From Thermohalobaculum sediminis (GTDB lineage Bacteria; Pseudomonadota; Alphaproteobacteria; Rhodobacterales; Rhodobacteraceae): a DNA stretch of 64,000 nucleotides. Shown piece after piece: positions 1 through 8,827 of this stretch (the stretch's first letter is position 1; every line of letters starts with the position of its first letter). The position numbers and the translations under genes were made by a program. The notes beneath the pieces are model-generated. The model was not told the DNA's origin. It searched no databases and saw nothing but the letters and a program-made list of their open reading frames with translations. Where the stretch lies: positions 434,001 to 498,000 of the forward strand of contig NZ_JAMFKN010000001.1 of NCBI RefSeq assembly GCF_023487995.1, read 5' to 3'.

Positions 1-91
1 CGAGCATCCGCTGGCCTTCTGGTGCTTTGCAGGCGTGCTCGTCGTCGTGACCGCGCTCGCGGTCTGGCTCGCGCGCCACCTCCTGCGCTGA
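1..91 (+). CDS. C-terminal end of a membrane protein (partial)
   Basis: The last 29 codons of a gene that begins before the window, in the frame starting at base 2 and stopping with TGA at 89-91. The visible tail is one hydrophobic stretch of about 20 residues (valine, leucine, alanine, tryptophan) followed by a short basic end, so it is a C-terminal transmembrane helix with a short tail. A CorA/ZntB-type metal transporter is one possibility because those end in a similar helix, but the characteristic GMN motif is outside the window and the identity is not established. Confidence 0.5.
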   Translation, partial: EHPLAFWCFAGVLVVVTALAVWLARHLLR

Positions 92-92
92 G

Positions 93-110
93 GCCCGCCG
101 CCGCGCGGGC
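93..110 (+). terminator. Possible terminator hairpin after the partial membrane gene
   Basis: A 6-bp perfect stem (GCCCGC/GCGGGC, loop 6 nt) begins one base after the stop codon and is followed only by TTGCC, so the U-tract is poor. It may be a weak intrinsic terminator or an mRNA end stabiliser. Confidence 0.25.
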
Positions 111-212
111 TTGCCCCCGGAGCCGATTTGCGCCACATGAGCGCCAACTCTCCGGAACATCGCGCGCGGGCCGCAGGCAGCCCCGGCGCGCCGCATCAAG
201 GACGCGCCCCCA

Positions 213-2030
213 ATGGATCTGCGCAACATCGCGATCATCGCCCATGTCGACCATGGCAAGACCACGCTGGTCGACCAGCTTCTGAAACAGTCCGGCGCCT
301 TCCGCGAGAACCAGGCGGTGGCCGAGCGGGCGATGGACAGCAACGACCTCGAGCGCGAGCGGGGCATCACCATCCTTGCGAAATGCACCTCGGTCGAGTG
401 GAAGGGGGTGCGGGTCAACATCGTCGACACGCCCGGCCACGCCGATTTCGGCGGCGAGGTCGAGCGCATCCTGTCGATGGTCGATGGCGTGGTGCTGCTG
501 GTCGATGCCGCCGAGGGGCCGATGCCGCAGACCAAGTTCGTGACCTCGAAGGCGCTGCGCCTCGGCCTGCGCCCGATCGTGGTGCTGAACAAGGTCGACC
601 GCCCCGACGCCGAGCCCGACCGCGCGCACGAGGAGGTGTTCGACCTCTTCGCGGCGCTGGGCGCGACCGAGGAGCAGCTCGACTTCCCCCTGCTCTACGC
701 CTCGGGCCGGTCGGGTTGGGCGGCCGATCACCTCGACGACCCGCGCGAGGGACTGGGGCCGCTGTTCGACCGGATCGTGGCGCATGTGCCCGCGCCGGCG
801 CAGGTGGTTCGCGCAGACGAACCCTTCGCGATGCTAGCCACCACGCTCGAGGCCGACCCGTTCCTGGGCCGGCTGCTCACGGGCCGCATCGAGTCGGGCC
901 GCGTCCGGCAGGGCCAGACCATCAAGGCGCTGTCGCGCGAGGGGGCCGAGGTCGAGCGCTTCCGCGTCTCGAAGGTGCTGGCCTTCCGCGGCCTCTCGCG
1001 CACCGGCGTCGAGGAGGCCGGGGCGGGCGACATCGTCGCGCTCGCGGGCATGACGAAGGCGACCGTCGCCGACACGCTGTGCGACACCGGGGTGAGCGCG
1101 GCGATCCCGGCGCAGCCGATCGACCCGCCCACCATCACGGTGACCTTCGGCATCAACGACAGCCCGCTCGCCGGCCGCGAGGGCTCGAAGGTGCAGAGCC
1201 GCGTGATCCGCGAGCGGTTGATGCGCGAGGCGGAATCGAACGTCGCGATCCGCGTGGCCGACACGCCGGGCGGCGAGGCCTTCGAGGTCTCTGGCCGGGG
1301 CGAGCTGCAGATGGGCGTGCTGATCGAGAACATGCGCCGCGAGGGCTTCGAGCTGTCGGTCTCGCGCCCGCGCGTCATCATCCGCGAGGACGGCGGCCAG
1401 CGGCTCGAACCCATCGAGGAGGTGACAGTCGACGTGGACGACGCCTATTCGGGCGTGGTGGTCGACAAGCTGGCGCAGCGCAAGGGCGAGCTGGCCGAGA
1501 TGCGCGCCGCGGGCGAGGGCAAGACCCGGATCGTCGCCCATGTGCCCAGCCGCGGCCTGATCGGCTATCACGGCGAGTTCCTGACCGACACCCGCGGCAC
1601 CGGCGTGCTGAACCGCGTGTTCCACGACTGGGCGCCATGGCGCGGCCCGATCCCCGGCCGGCGGCAGGGCGTGCTGATCTCGATGGAGGGCGGCGACTCG
1701 GTCGCCTATGCGCTGTGGAACCTCGAGGAGCGCGGGCGGCTGTTCATCGGCCCCGGCGAGAAGGTTTACGAGGGCATGATCATCGGCGAGCACAGCCGCG
1801 ACAACGACCTCGAGGTCAACCCGCTCAAGGGCAAGCAGCTCACCAACATCCGCGCCGCTGGCAAGGACGAGGCGGTGAAGCTCACGCCGCCCGTGCGGCT
1901 GACCCTGGAGCAGGCGATCGCCTATATCGACGACGACGAGCTGGTCGAGGTGACGCCCGGATCGATTCGCCTGCGCAAGCGCCTGCTGGACCCGCATGAG
2001 CGCAAGCGCGCCGCCCGCCAGGCCGGGTGA
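213..2030 (+). CDS. typA: Ribosome-associated GTPase TypA/BipA
   Basis: Translational GTPase of the EF-G/LepA superfamily that binds the 70S ribosome and assists 50S assembly and growth under stress or cold. The 605-residue length matches the family (about 607 in E. coli). Seen in the sequence: G1 loop AHVDHGKT at residues 10-17, DTPGH at 72-76 and NKVD at 126-129, then the beta-barrel domain 2, the EF-G-like domains III and V, and the TypA-specific C-terminal domain. The start at 213 has AAGGA about nine bases upstream. It stands alone: the preceding gene ends at 91, and a 271-base AT-richer gap follows. No convincing terminator is visible directly after the stop. Confidence 0.97.
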   Translation: MDLRNIAIIAHVDHGKTTLVDQLLKQSGAFRENQAVAERAMDSNDLERERGITILAKCTSVEWKGVRVNIVDTPGHADFGGEVERILSMVDGVVLLVDAAEGPMPQTKFVTSKALRLGLRPIVVLNKVDRPDAEPDRAHEEVFDLFAALGATEEQLDFPLLYASGRSGWAADHLDDPREGLGPLFDRIVAHVPAPAQVVRADEPFAMLATTLEADPFLGRLLTGRIESGRVRQGQTIKALSREGAEVERFRVSKVLAFRGLSRTGVEEAGAGDIVALAGMTKATVADTLCDTGVSAAIPAQPIDPPTITVTFGINDSPLAGREGSKVQSRVIRERLMREAESNVAIRVADTPGGEAFEVSGRGELQMGVLIENMRREGFELSVSRPRVIIREDGGQRLEPIEEVTVDVDDAYSGVVVDKLAQRKGELAEMRAAGEGKTRIVAHVPSRGLIGYHGEFLTDTRGTGVLNRVFHDWAPWRGPIPGRRQGVLISMEGGDSVAYALWNLEERGRLFIGPGEKVYEGMIIGEHSRDNDLEVNPLKGKQLTNIRAAGKDEAVKLTPPVRLTLEQAIAYIDDDELVEVTPGSIRLRKRLLDPHERKRAARQAG

Positions 2031-2193
2031 CGAAACAGTGTATTGAAATCGGAGATGCAATCTGCAATTGTGTAAGCGTTGAGGAGGCCACAAAAGCACC
2101 CAGCTAGAGGTTGCAGGCGATCACAGTGTCTTGAGAACGGCATTGTGGAAGAATCGAGCGGTCCATGTCCGGTTTACAATCCAAGATGGAACG

Positions 2194-2212
2194 ATTCCCG
2201 CGTCACGGGAAT
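2194..2212. promoter_or_regulatory. Perfect inverted repeat upstream of the XRE regulator
   Basis: ATTCCCG, five spacer bases, CGGGAAT: a perfect 7-bp dyad (arms 2194-2200 and 2206-2212) about 90 bases before the start of the XRE gene, in the only noncoding stretch of more than 100 bases here. Its size and symmetry fit the operator of a dimeric helix-turn-helix protein, so autoregulation by the neighbouring gene is a reasonable guess. The rest of 2031-2301 is AT-richer than its surroundings, and I see no gene in it. Confidence 0.35.
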
Positions 2213-2301
2213 TGTGACGAATGGGTTCGCGTTCCGGGCAAAAAATCGCCCAGATTGCCGAGCACAACCATAAGCACAGTGGAAGATCGGAGAGGCGAGG
2301 A

Positions 2302-2664
2302 ATGAAACACCCAGTAGATGTGCATGTCGGGCAGCGCGTGCGCCAGCGTCGCTGGATGATCGGGATGACGCAGCAGCAGCTCGCGAACAAGGTCGGGATC
2401 AAGTTCCAGCAGATCCAGAAATACGAGACCGGCGCCAACCGCGTCTCGGCATCGCGGCTTTGGGACATCGCGGATGCCCTGGACGTGCCGGTGGCATTCT
2501 TCTTCGAAGGCATCGACGAGGCCGTCGGCGAGGACGCGAAGGTCGCGGGCGACATGCTGATGGACAAGGAGGCGCTCGAACTGGTCCGGGCCTACTACTC
2601 GATGCCCGAGACGCAGCGCCGCCGGCTGTTCGATCTTGCGCGCGTGATGGGCGACGTCGCCTGA
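2302..2664 (+). CDS. XRE-family helix-turn-helix transcriptional regulator
   Basis: A 120-residue DNA-binding protein with a Cro/CI-type HTH at about residues 11-68 (MTQQQLANKVG helix, IQKYETGANRVS recognition region) and a C-terminal helical segment of about 50 residues. This build is typical of a regulator found widely in Rhodobacterales, whose targets are not established. The ATG at 2302 is preferred over an in-frame ATG at 2221: it has GGCGAGGA immediately upstream and begins where family homology begins. A perfect inverted repeat at 2194-2212 may be its operator. A hairpin at 2690-2719 follows the gene and separates it from the histidinol-phosphatase gene. I cannot name its targets from this sequence. 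Confidence 0.93.
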   Translation: MKHPVDVHVGQRVRQRRWMIGMTQQQLANKVGIKFQQIQKYETGANRVSASRLWDIADALDVPVAFFFEGIDEAVGEDAKVAGDMLMDKEALELVRAYYSMPETQRRRLFDLARVMGDVA

Positions 2665-2689
2665 CGCGCCCCAGGAACTGTTCCCTGAC

Positions 2690-2719
2690 ACGGACCCACT
2701 GCCACCGGCGCGGGTCCGT
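2690..2719 (+). terminator. Hairpin between XRE regulator and histidinol-phosphatase gene
   Basis: Perfect 8-bp stem ACGGACCC/GGGTCCGT with a 14-base loop, 25 bases after the XRE stop. It is followed by CTCACC rather than a T-run, so it may attenuate or be factor-dependent rather than a strong intrinsic terminator. Confidence 0.35.
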
Positions 2720-2755
2720 CTCACCTGCTCGATCCGCCCTTCGGGCCCTTCGGAC

Positions 2756-3577
2756 ATGACCGACGATCCCACTCTCGACGAGCTCGCGCGGCTCGCGCGC
2801 AGGCTTGCGGATGCCGCTGCGGCGGTGACGCTGCCGCGTTTCCGTGCGGCTGACCTCGCCGCAGAGGACAAGGGCGCGGCGGGCCTGTTCGATCCGGTCA
2901 CCGCCGCCGACCGCGAGGCCGAGGCGGCGATCCGAGAGATCCTGGCGCGCGAGCGGCCCGAGGATGCGATCCTCGGCGAGGAACATGTCGCGCAGGCGGG
3001 GCGCAGCGGCCTCACCTGGGTGGTTGACCCGATCGACGGCACGCGGGCCTTCATCTCGGGCCTGCCGGTCTGGGGCACGCTGATCGCGCTCGACGACGGG
3101 GCGCGGGGGATCATCGGCATCGTCGACCAGCCCTTCACCGGCGAGCGCTTCGTCGGTCTCAACCGCGCCGATGGCGGGCGGGCGGTGCTGGAGCACCGCG
3201 GCATTGCGCGGCCGATCGCGACGCGGGCGGGGCGCGATCTTGCCGAGGCCACGCTGTTCACCACGGCGCCCGAGCTTTTCACGGCCCCCGAGCGCGCGGG
3301 CTTCGAAGCGATGCGCGGCGCCGCGCGGCTCACCCGCTACGGGACCGACTGCTACGCCTATGCGCTGCTGGCGATGGGACATGTGGACCTGGTCATCGAG
3401 GCCGGCCTCAAGGCCTATGACATCGCCGCGCCCAAGGCGCTGATCGAGGCCGCCGGCGGTATCGTCACCGGCTGGCGCGGCGAGGACTGCCGCTGCGGCG
3501 GGCGGGTGGTCGCGGCAGCGCATCCCGCGCTTCACGCGCAGGCCCTCGCGATCCTCGGTCAGGTCGAGCCCGGCTGA
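2756..3577 (+). CDS. hisN: Inositol-monophosphatase-family enzyme, probable histidinol-phosphatase
   Basis: Mg-dependent phosphatase of the IMPase fold, 273 residues. The three metal-site signatures are present: EE in GEEHV (74-78), DPIDGT at 91-96, and a C-terminal aspartate in the AYDIAAPKALIEAAGG region. In alphaproteobacteria this subgroup dephosphorylates histidinol phosphate, the penultimate step of histidine synthesis; inositol-1-phosphatase or 3'-phosphoadenosine phosphatase activity cannot be excluded from sequence alone. ATG 2756 follows a GC-rich spacer without a strong Shine-Dalgarno. The gene converges on the hydrolase gene at 3592 with only 14 bases between the stops. No other his gene is in the window. 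Confidence 0.88.
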   Translation: MTDDPTLDELARLARRLADAAAAVTLPRFRAADLAAEDKGAAGLFDPVTAADREAEAAIREILARERPEDAILGEEHVAQAGRSGLTWVVDPIDGTRAFISGLPVWGTLIALDDGARGIIGIVDQPFTGERFVGLNRADGGRAVLEHRGIARPIATRAGRDLAEATLFTTAPELFTAPERAGFEAMRGAARLTRYGTDCYAYALLAMGHVDLVIEAGLKAYDIAAPKALIEAAGGIVTGWRGEDCRCGGRVVAAAHPALHAQALAILGQVEPG

Positions 3578-3591
3578 GAGGCGCGCCGCGC

Positions 3592-4533
3592 TCAGATGCC
3601 GTGACGGTCGAGGAAGGCGTCGATCGCCTGCCACGCGGCGGCGCGGACCGGGGCGGCCTCGAGGAAGATCTCGTGCCGGGCGCCCGCGATCTCGCCGATG
3701 TCGAGGCCAAGCCGCGGCGCGGTGCGGCGCAGCGCGGCAGGGTCGACGACCCGCTCCTCGCTGCCGATCAGTGCCAGCGCCGGCAGGCCGAGCGGGCGCG
3801 CGGCGCGCGCGATCCAGCGCATCTCGGCGGACGCGGCGTCGAGCCAGCCCAGCGTCGGCGCCTGTCCCAGCCGCAGCGCGGGCTCGCGCCGCAGCACCTC
3901 GACGATCCAGTCGAACAGGGCGCGGTCGCCCGTCAGCACGTTGCCGTCGAAGCCCTGCAGCACATAGGGCCTCGCGGGTTCGGGCAGCGGCGCCCATAGA
4001 TGGTGCTGACCCAACCGCATCCCCAGCGTCACAACCACCGCGCTCGCCGCCCGAAGCGCGGGATTGAGCGAGATCCCCAGCATCGGCGCCGAGAGGATCG
4101 CGGCATCGGCCGCAAGCTCGCCCCTCAGCAGCGCGCCCAGCGCGATGCAGCCCCCCATCGAATGCGCGACGAGCACGCGCGGCCGCGGCAGGTCCGCGAC
4201 TTCGGGCTGCGCGAGCAGGGCGGCGAGGTCTGCGCGATACTCGGCGAAATCGCCGACGTGGCCCTTCAGCGCGTCCGGCAGAACGCGGTCGCTGAGCCCT
4301 TGTCCTCGCCAGTCGAGTCCGGCCACCGCGAAGCCGCGCGCCGCCAGCGCGGCGGCGGGGATAGACAGCTTCTCGAGGAACTCGGTCCGGCCGGGCAGCA
4401 GGACCACGTGGCCGCGCCCGCCCGACGGGTTCCAAACCCCGCCGCGCAGGCCCACGCCGTCCGCCGCCGCGAACCGCAGCGGCCGGTCCCAGGCCGCGCC
4501 GCCCGGGGGCACGGCGGCGCCCGGGCCGTCCAT
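3592..4533 (-). CDS. Alpha/beta hydrolase, lysophospholipase (PldB/monoacylglycerol lipase) type
   Basis: A 313-residue serine hydrolase. The nucleophile elbow is AHSMGG with Ser125; an acid residue follows in the EERVVD segment (about 255) and the catalytic His lies in GARHEI near the C-terminus, giving the usual order Ser-Asp-His. The fold and the WRGQGLSDR oxyanion region match the PldB/monoglyceride lipase group (COG2267); the natural substrate is unknown. No signal peptide is visible, so it is probably cytoplasmic or membrane-peripheral. Its ATG lies two bases after the SCP-2 gene stop, so the two are very likely co-transcribed and translationally coupled. A longer reading frame runs upstream but overlaps SCP-2 and is not real. 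Confidence 0.9.
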   Translation of the reverse strand: MDGPGAAVPPGGAAWDRPLRFAAADGVGLRGGVWNPSGGRGHVVLLPGRTEFLEKLSIPAAALAARGFAVAGLDWRGQGLSDRVLPDALKGHVGDFAEYRADLAALLAQPEVADLPRPRVLVAHSMGGCIALGALLRGELAADAAILSAPMLGISLNPALRAASAVVVTLGMRLGQHHLWAPLPEPARPYVLQGFDGNVLTGDRALFDWIVEVLRREPALRLGQAPTLGWLDAASAEMRWIARAARPLGLPALALIGSEERVVDPAALRRTAPRLGLDIGEIAGARHEIFLEAAPVRAAAWQAIDAFLDRHGI

Positions 4534-4535
4534 CG

Positions 4536-4823
4536 TCAGAGGATTTGGCTCAGCTTCATCGCGGCGCCCATGTCGCCGTCGATGCGGATCCTGCCGGTCA
4601 TGTAGGCGGCGGTGGGCGAGAGATCGCCCTCGAACATGGCGCGGAAGGTGTCGAGGCTGGCCGCGATGGTCACGTCGGCCTCGCCGTCGCCGGTGCTGAC
4701 CTCGCCGTCGCGCACCAGGATGACGCCTTCGCCCTCGACGTCGAATTTCACCGAGCCCGCGAAGCCGGACCCCGCAAACTTCTCGCGGAGGGCGGCTGCG
4801 GCGGCATCGAGGTCCTTGCTCAT
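4536..4823 (-). CDS. SCP-2 sterol-binding-domain protein
   Basis: A 95-residue protein made only of an SCP-2-like lipid-binding domain: an N-terminal helix, the FDVEGEG strand, and the DVTIAASLDTFRAMFEGDLSP and GRIRIDGDMGAAMKLSQIL segments typical of bacterial single-domain SCP-2 proteins. Such proteins carry fatty acyl or other hydrophobic ligands. ATG 4823 is chosen because GGGGAGAGAG precedes it; an upstream in-frame ATG (4901) would overlap the divergent TPR gene start. It sits immediately before a lipase-type hydrolase, suggesting the pair handles lipid substrate together. This is inference from context. Confidence 0.9.
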   Translation of the reverse strand: MSKDLDAAAAALREKFAGSGFAGSVKFDVEGEGVILVRDGEVSTGDGEADVTIAASLDTFRAMFEGDLSPTAAYMTGRIRIDGDMGAAMKLSQIL

Positions 4824-4899
4824 CTCTCTCCCCTTCGTGATCCGGCGGCCGGTGCCGCGCCGCTTGCACAGGTAAGCTGCGAGGCTATCATTGGCAATC

Positions 4900-5562
4900 A
4901 TGAGAGCGGTCCCGAGAGTTCCTGTCGTCGCGTCACTCGCGCTTGCGGTCGCGCTCGCCGCCCCGTGGCCGGCGCAGGCGCAGACGGAACTGCCCGAAGG
5001 CGGCGCCGATGCCGCGCTGCCAGAAGCCCCCGCCCTGCCCGAGGGCCTGATGCCCGCCCTGCCCGAGGCGCGCGAGGCGGCGCGGCAGGCCCAGCTCGAT
5101 GCGCTGTTCGATCAACTGGCGGACGAGACGAACCCGAACTGGGAGCTGGTGCAGGCGCAGATCTTCCGGCAGTGGCGCCAGTCCGGCTCGGCCTCGATGG
5201 ACCTCCTGATGAACCGCGCGCTCGCGGCCATCGAGGAGGACGACTATGACACCGCGCTGGTGTTCCTGAACGACCTCGTCCGGCTCGCGCCCGATTTCGC
5301 CGAAGCCTGGAACCAGCGCGCAACGGTGCATTTCCTGCGCCGCGACTACGGCCGCTCGGTCGCCGACATCGAGCGGGTGCTGAGCCTCGAGCCTAGGCAT
5401 TTCGGGGCATTGTCGGGCCTCGGCATAATCATGGACCGGCTGGGCAACGAGGCGGCCGCGCTCAAGGCGTTCCGTCGGGTGCTCGAGATCAACCCGCAGA
5501 TGCCCGGCGCGCGCGAGGGCGTGAAGCGCCTCGCGCCCGAGGTCGAGGGCCGCCCGATCTGA
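4900..5562 (+). CDS. Secreted/periplasmic TPR-repeat protein
   Basis: A 220-residue protein with an N-terminal signal peptide (basic MRAVPR, hydrophobic leucine/alanine core, AQA cleavage-like site near residue 27) and tetratricopeptide repeats in the C-terminal half: the NDLVRLAPDFAEAWNQRATV, YGRSVADIERVLSLEPRHFG and LKAFRRVLEINPQMPGA segments show the A20-P27-like TPR spacing. Probably a periplasmic scaffold; partner unknown. The ATG at 4900 is used because the longer frame would need TTG. It is transcribed divergently from SCP-2, with a 76-base shared upstream region. Nothing in it indicates enzymatic activity. Confidence 0.88.
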   Translation: MRAVPRVPVVASLALAVALAAPWPAQAQTELPEGGADAALPEAPALPEGLMPALPEAREAARQAQLDALFDQLADETNPNWELVQAQIFRQWRQSGSASMDLLMNRALAAIEEDDYDTALVFLNDLVRLAPDFAEAWNQRATVHFLRRDYGRSVADIERVLSLEPRHFGALSGLGIIMDRLGNEAAALKAFRRVLEINPQMPGAREGVKRLAPEVEGRPI

Positions 5563-5644
5563 CGGCGCCCTTGTGGCCGCGCCCGGCCCGGACTAGGTAG
5601 CCGCTGCGGCACGCGGCAGTCCCGCGCGTGCGAGGAGCGGGCGG

Positions 5645-8600
5645 ATGAACCAGATCGGGCGCGAGCCGGAGGGCCGGACGGTCACGGCCATCCTCGGCCC
5701 CACCAACACCGGCAAGACCCATTACGCCATCGAGCGGATGCTCGGGCGCACCGATGGCGTGATCGGCCTGCCGCTGCGCCTCCTGGCGCGCGAGGTCTAC
5801 GACCGGATCGTCGCGCTGCGCGGGCCCGGCGCCGTGGCCCTGCTGACCGGCGAGGAGAAGATCGTCCCGCCGAACGCGCGTTATCACGTCTGCACGGTCG
5901 AGGCGATGCCGCTCGATCTCGGCACCGATTTCGTGGCGGTGGACGAGATCCAGCTCTGCGCCGACCCCGACCGCGGCCATGTCTTCACCGACCGGCTGAT
6001 GCGCGCCCGCGGGCGCTACGAGACGCTGTTCCTTGGGTCCGAGACGATGCGGGCGCGCATTGCCGGGCTGGTGCCGGGCGTGCGCTTCATGGGGCGCGAG
6101 CGCTTCTCGACGCTGAGCTATGCGGGGCCGCGCAAGATCTCGCGCCTCAGGCCGCGCACGGCGGTGGTCGCGTTCTCGGCCGACCAGGTCTATGCGATCG
6201 CGGAACTGATCCGGCGCCAGCGCGGCGGTGCCGCGGTGGTGCTGGGAGCGCTGAGCCCGCGCACCAGGAACGCGCAGGTCGCGCTCTACCAGAACGGCGA
6301 TGTCGACTACCTGGTCGCGACGGACGCGATCGGGATGGGGCTCAACATGGATGTCGACCATGTGGCCTTCGCGGGCCTCGCGAAGTTCGACGGCCACCGC
6401 CACCGCTCGCTCGCGCCGGACGAGCTTGCCCAGATCGCCGGCCGCGCCGGGCGGCACATGGCGGACGGCACCTTCGGCGTCACCGGAGAGGCGCATGGCC
6501 TCGACGCCGAGACGGTCGAGGCGATCGAGAACCACGCCTTCCGCCCCGTGACGCGGCTGATGTGGCGCAACCACGCGCCCGATTTCGGCTCGGTCGCGCG
6601 GCTGATCGCGAGCCTCGAGGCGAACCCCGGCCGGCCCGACCTGATGCGCGCGCGGGAGGCGGACGACCTCGCCGCCCTGAAGGCGATCGACACCGACCCC
6701 GAGCTCGCCCGCCTGGCCGACCGGCCCGACCGGGTGCGGCTGTTGTGGGACGCCTGCCAGATCCCCGACTTCCGCAAGACGGGCGCGGGCGACCATGCCG
6801 GGCTGATCGGGCGGATTTACCGGTTCCTGCTGTCCGAGAGAGGCGTTATACCCTCGGACTGGATTTCGGGTCAGGTGCGGCGCATCGACCGGGTGGACGG
6901 GGATATCGACGCGCTCTCCAAGAGACTGGCGTTCATCCGCACCTGGACGTATGTGGCGAACCGTGGCCGCTGGCTCGATGATCCGGCCGAATGGCGCGAG
7001 GCGACGCGCGAGGTGGAGGACCGCCTCTCGGACGCCCTGCACCAGCGGCTGACGCAGCGATTCGTGGACCGGCGCACCTCGGTGCTGATGCGCCGGCTGA
7101 AGCAGAAGGAGCGGCTCGTGGCCGAGGTGAACGACAAGGGCGAAGTCACGGTCGAGGGCGAGTTCATCGGCCGCCTCGACGGGTTCCGCTTCACCGTGGA
7201 TCAAACGGCCACGGGGGACGAGCTCAAGACCCTGCAATCGACCTCGGTCGCGGCGCTGCAGAGCGAGTTCGCCCGCCGCGCCGACAAGCTCTATCTGAGC
7301 CCCGACACCGAGATCGATGTGACCGAGCAGGGCGGCCTGATGTGGGGCGACCAGGCGATCGGCCGCGTCGAGAAGGGCGACACGATCCTCGCGCCCAGGG
7401 TGCGGGTGTTCATCGACGACATCGTCGAGCCCACGGTGGCCGAGAAGATCGAGCGGCGGCTGACCCACTGGCTGGCCCGCCGGATCGCCGCGCTGTTCGA
7501 GCCGCTGGTGGCGATGCAGGCGGACGAGGCGGTGACGGGCCTCGCGCGCGGCGTGGCCTTCCGGCTGGGCGAGGGCCTCGGCATCCAGCCGCGCCGCGCG
7601 ATGGCCGACGACATCCGCGCGCTGGGCCAGGAGGAGCGCGCGAGCCTGCGCAAGCATGGCGTGCGCTTCGGCCAGCACAACGTGTTCATGCCGGCGCTGC
7701 TGAAGCCCGCACCGACACGGATGCGGCTGATCCTTTGGAGCCTGTGGGAAGGGCTCGAGGACTTCCCCTCGGCGCCGCCGGCTGGCCATGTCACGGTGCC
7801 GGTCGCGCCGGGAATGCCGCAGGGCTACTACGAGAAGGCGGGCTATCGTGTCTGCGGACCCCGCGCCGTGCGCATCGATATGCTCGAGCGGCTCGCCGAC
7901 ATGATCCGCCCGCTGGACGTCCGCGGCGGCTTCGAGGCGACCGCTGACATGCTGTCGATCACCGGCTGCACGCTCGACCAGTTCGCCGAGATCATGAAGG
8001 GCCTGGGCTTCATGGCCGAGCGGGGCGAGCGGCCCAAGGCGGCGCGTCCGGCGGCGGAGCCGGCGGCGCCAGCGCGAAGCGCGCCGGACGAAGTGGACGG
8101 CGCCGGGGCGGTGGCCGAGGCCGCTGCGGCCCCGGAGGCTGCCGGGCAGGCCGAAGCCCTCGTTGCAGAAGCCGCGGTGGCGCCCGAGGAAACCGCTGGC
8201 GGGACAGCAGACGCCGAGGCCGCGACCGCCCTGGCGGCGGAGCCCGCGCCGGAGACTGAGGCCAAGCCCGCGCCGGTAGCCGAGCCAGCGCCGGCGGCAG
8301 AGGCCGAGCCGGTGGCAGAGGCCAAGCCGGTAGCCGAGCCCGCGCAGATGGCCGAGGCCGCGCCGGCGGCCGAGGTACAGCCGGAGGCGCCGGGTGAAGC
8401 TCCCCTGCCCGTTGAGGGCGCGGCGCCCGCCGAGCCCCCGGCAGGCAGCGAGAGCGCGGTCGAGATCGAGGCCTTCTTCACCTTCACCCTGCGTCCGCGC
8501 CCGCGTCCAGGCCGCGGGCAGGCGCGCGAGCAGGAGCGCTCCGGGCAGGAGCGCGCCGGGCACGGGCATCGCGAGCGGCGCGGTGGCGCCAAGAAGGATG

Positions 8601-8824
8601 CCGATGGGGCCGGGGGCGGCGATGGCGAGCGTCCCGGCAAGCCGCGCGGCACCGGACCCGGAAAGGGCCGCAAGGGCAAGCCCGGCTTCGAGCACGGCGG
8701 CAAGCGCCCGCCGCGCGGCGACGAGGTTCGCGCCAGCGCCGCCCCGCCGCGACCCCGGCGCGAGGACAAGCCGGTCGATCCCGACAGCCCCTTCGCCATC
8801 CTCCAGCAGCTCAAGAAGCCCTGA
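5645..8824 (+). CDS. SUV3-like DExH RNA helicase with long disordered C-terminal tail
   Basis: A 1059-residue superfamily 2 helicase of the alphaproteobacterial group related to mitochondrial SUV3, which in mitochondria works with a 3'-exoribonuclease in RNA decay. Motifs seen: Walker A GPTNTGKT (18-25), DEIQ (100-103), SETMR, motif V with DAIGMGLN, and motif VI QIAGRAGRH. The helicase and SUV3-type C-terminal region run to about residue 790. After that comes about 140 residues rich in Ala, Glu and Pro with imperfect AEPAP/AEAKP repeats, then about 120 basic Arg/Gly/Lys residues, a likely RNA-binding tail. The gene is followed three bases after its stop by hslR, so the two are one transcriptional unit. 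The function in bacteria is not well defined; RNA turnover or ribosome maintenance is inferred. Confidence 0.93.
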   Translation: MNQIGREPEGRTVTAILGPTNTGKTHYAIERMLGRTDGVIGLPLRLLAREVYDRIVALRGPGAVALLTGEEKIVPPNARYHVCTVEAMPLDLGTDFVAVDEIQLCADPDRGHVFTDRLMRARGRYETLFLGSETMRARIAGLVPGVRFMGRERFSTLSYAGPRKISRLRPRTAVVAFSADQVYAIAELIRRQRGGAAVVLGALSPRTRNAQVALYQNGDVDYLVATDAIGMGLNMDVDHVAFAGLAKFDGHRHRSLAPDELAQIAGRAGRHMADGTFGVTGEAHGLDAETVEAIENHAFRPVTRLMWRNHAPDFGSVARLIASLEANPGRPDLMRAREADDLAALKAIDTDPELARLADRPDRVRLLWDACQIPDFRKTGAGDHAGLIGRIYRFLLSERGVIPSDWISGQVRRIDRVDGDIDALSKRLAFIRTWTYVANRGRWLDDPAEWREATREVEDRLSDALHQRLTQRFVDRRTSVLMRRLKQKERLVAEVNDKGEVTVEGEFIGRLDGFRFTVDQTATGDELKTLQSTSVAALQSEFARRADKLYLSPDTEIDVTEQGGLMWGDQAIGRVEKGDTILAPRVRVFIDDIVEPTVAEKIERRLTHWLARRIAALFEPLVAMQADEAVTGLARGVAFRLGEGLGIQPRRAMADDIRALGQEERASLRKHGVRFGQHNVFMPALLKPAPTRMRLILWSLWEGLEDFPSAPPAGHVTVPVAPGMPQGYYEKAGYRVCGPRAVRIDMLERLADMIRPLDVRGGFEATADMLSITGCTLDQFAEIMKGLGFMAERGERPKAARPAAEPAAPARSAPDEVDGAGAVAEAAAAPEAAGQAEALVAEAAVAPEETAGGTADAEAATALAAEPAPETEAKPAPVAEPAPAAEAEPVAEAKPVAEPAQMAEAAPAAEVQPEAPGEAPLPVEGAAPAEPPAGSESAVEIEAFFTFTLRPRPRPGRGQAREQERSGQERAGHGHRERRGGAKKDADGAGGGDGERPGKPRGTGPGKGRKGKPGFEHGGKRPPRGDEVRASAAPPRPRREDKPVDPDSPFAILQQLKKP

Positions 8825-8827
8825 GGG

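Noticed and set aside
128-1999. 623-codon plus-strand frame overlapping typA
   Set aside because: A +1/+2 frame of the same DNA; lacks GTPase motifs and is arginine-rich noise.
834-2099. 421-codon minus-strand frame over typA
   Set aside because: Antisense artefact of GC-rich codons without recognisable family.
5489-8695. 1068-codon open frame on the minus strand opposite the helicase
   Set aside because: Antisense of a gene with clear helicase motifs; repetitive composition mirrors the Ala/Pro/Glu tail.
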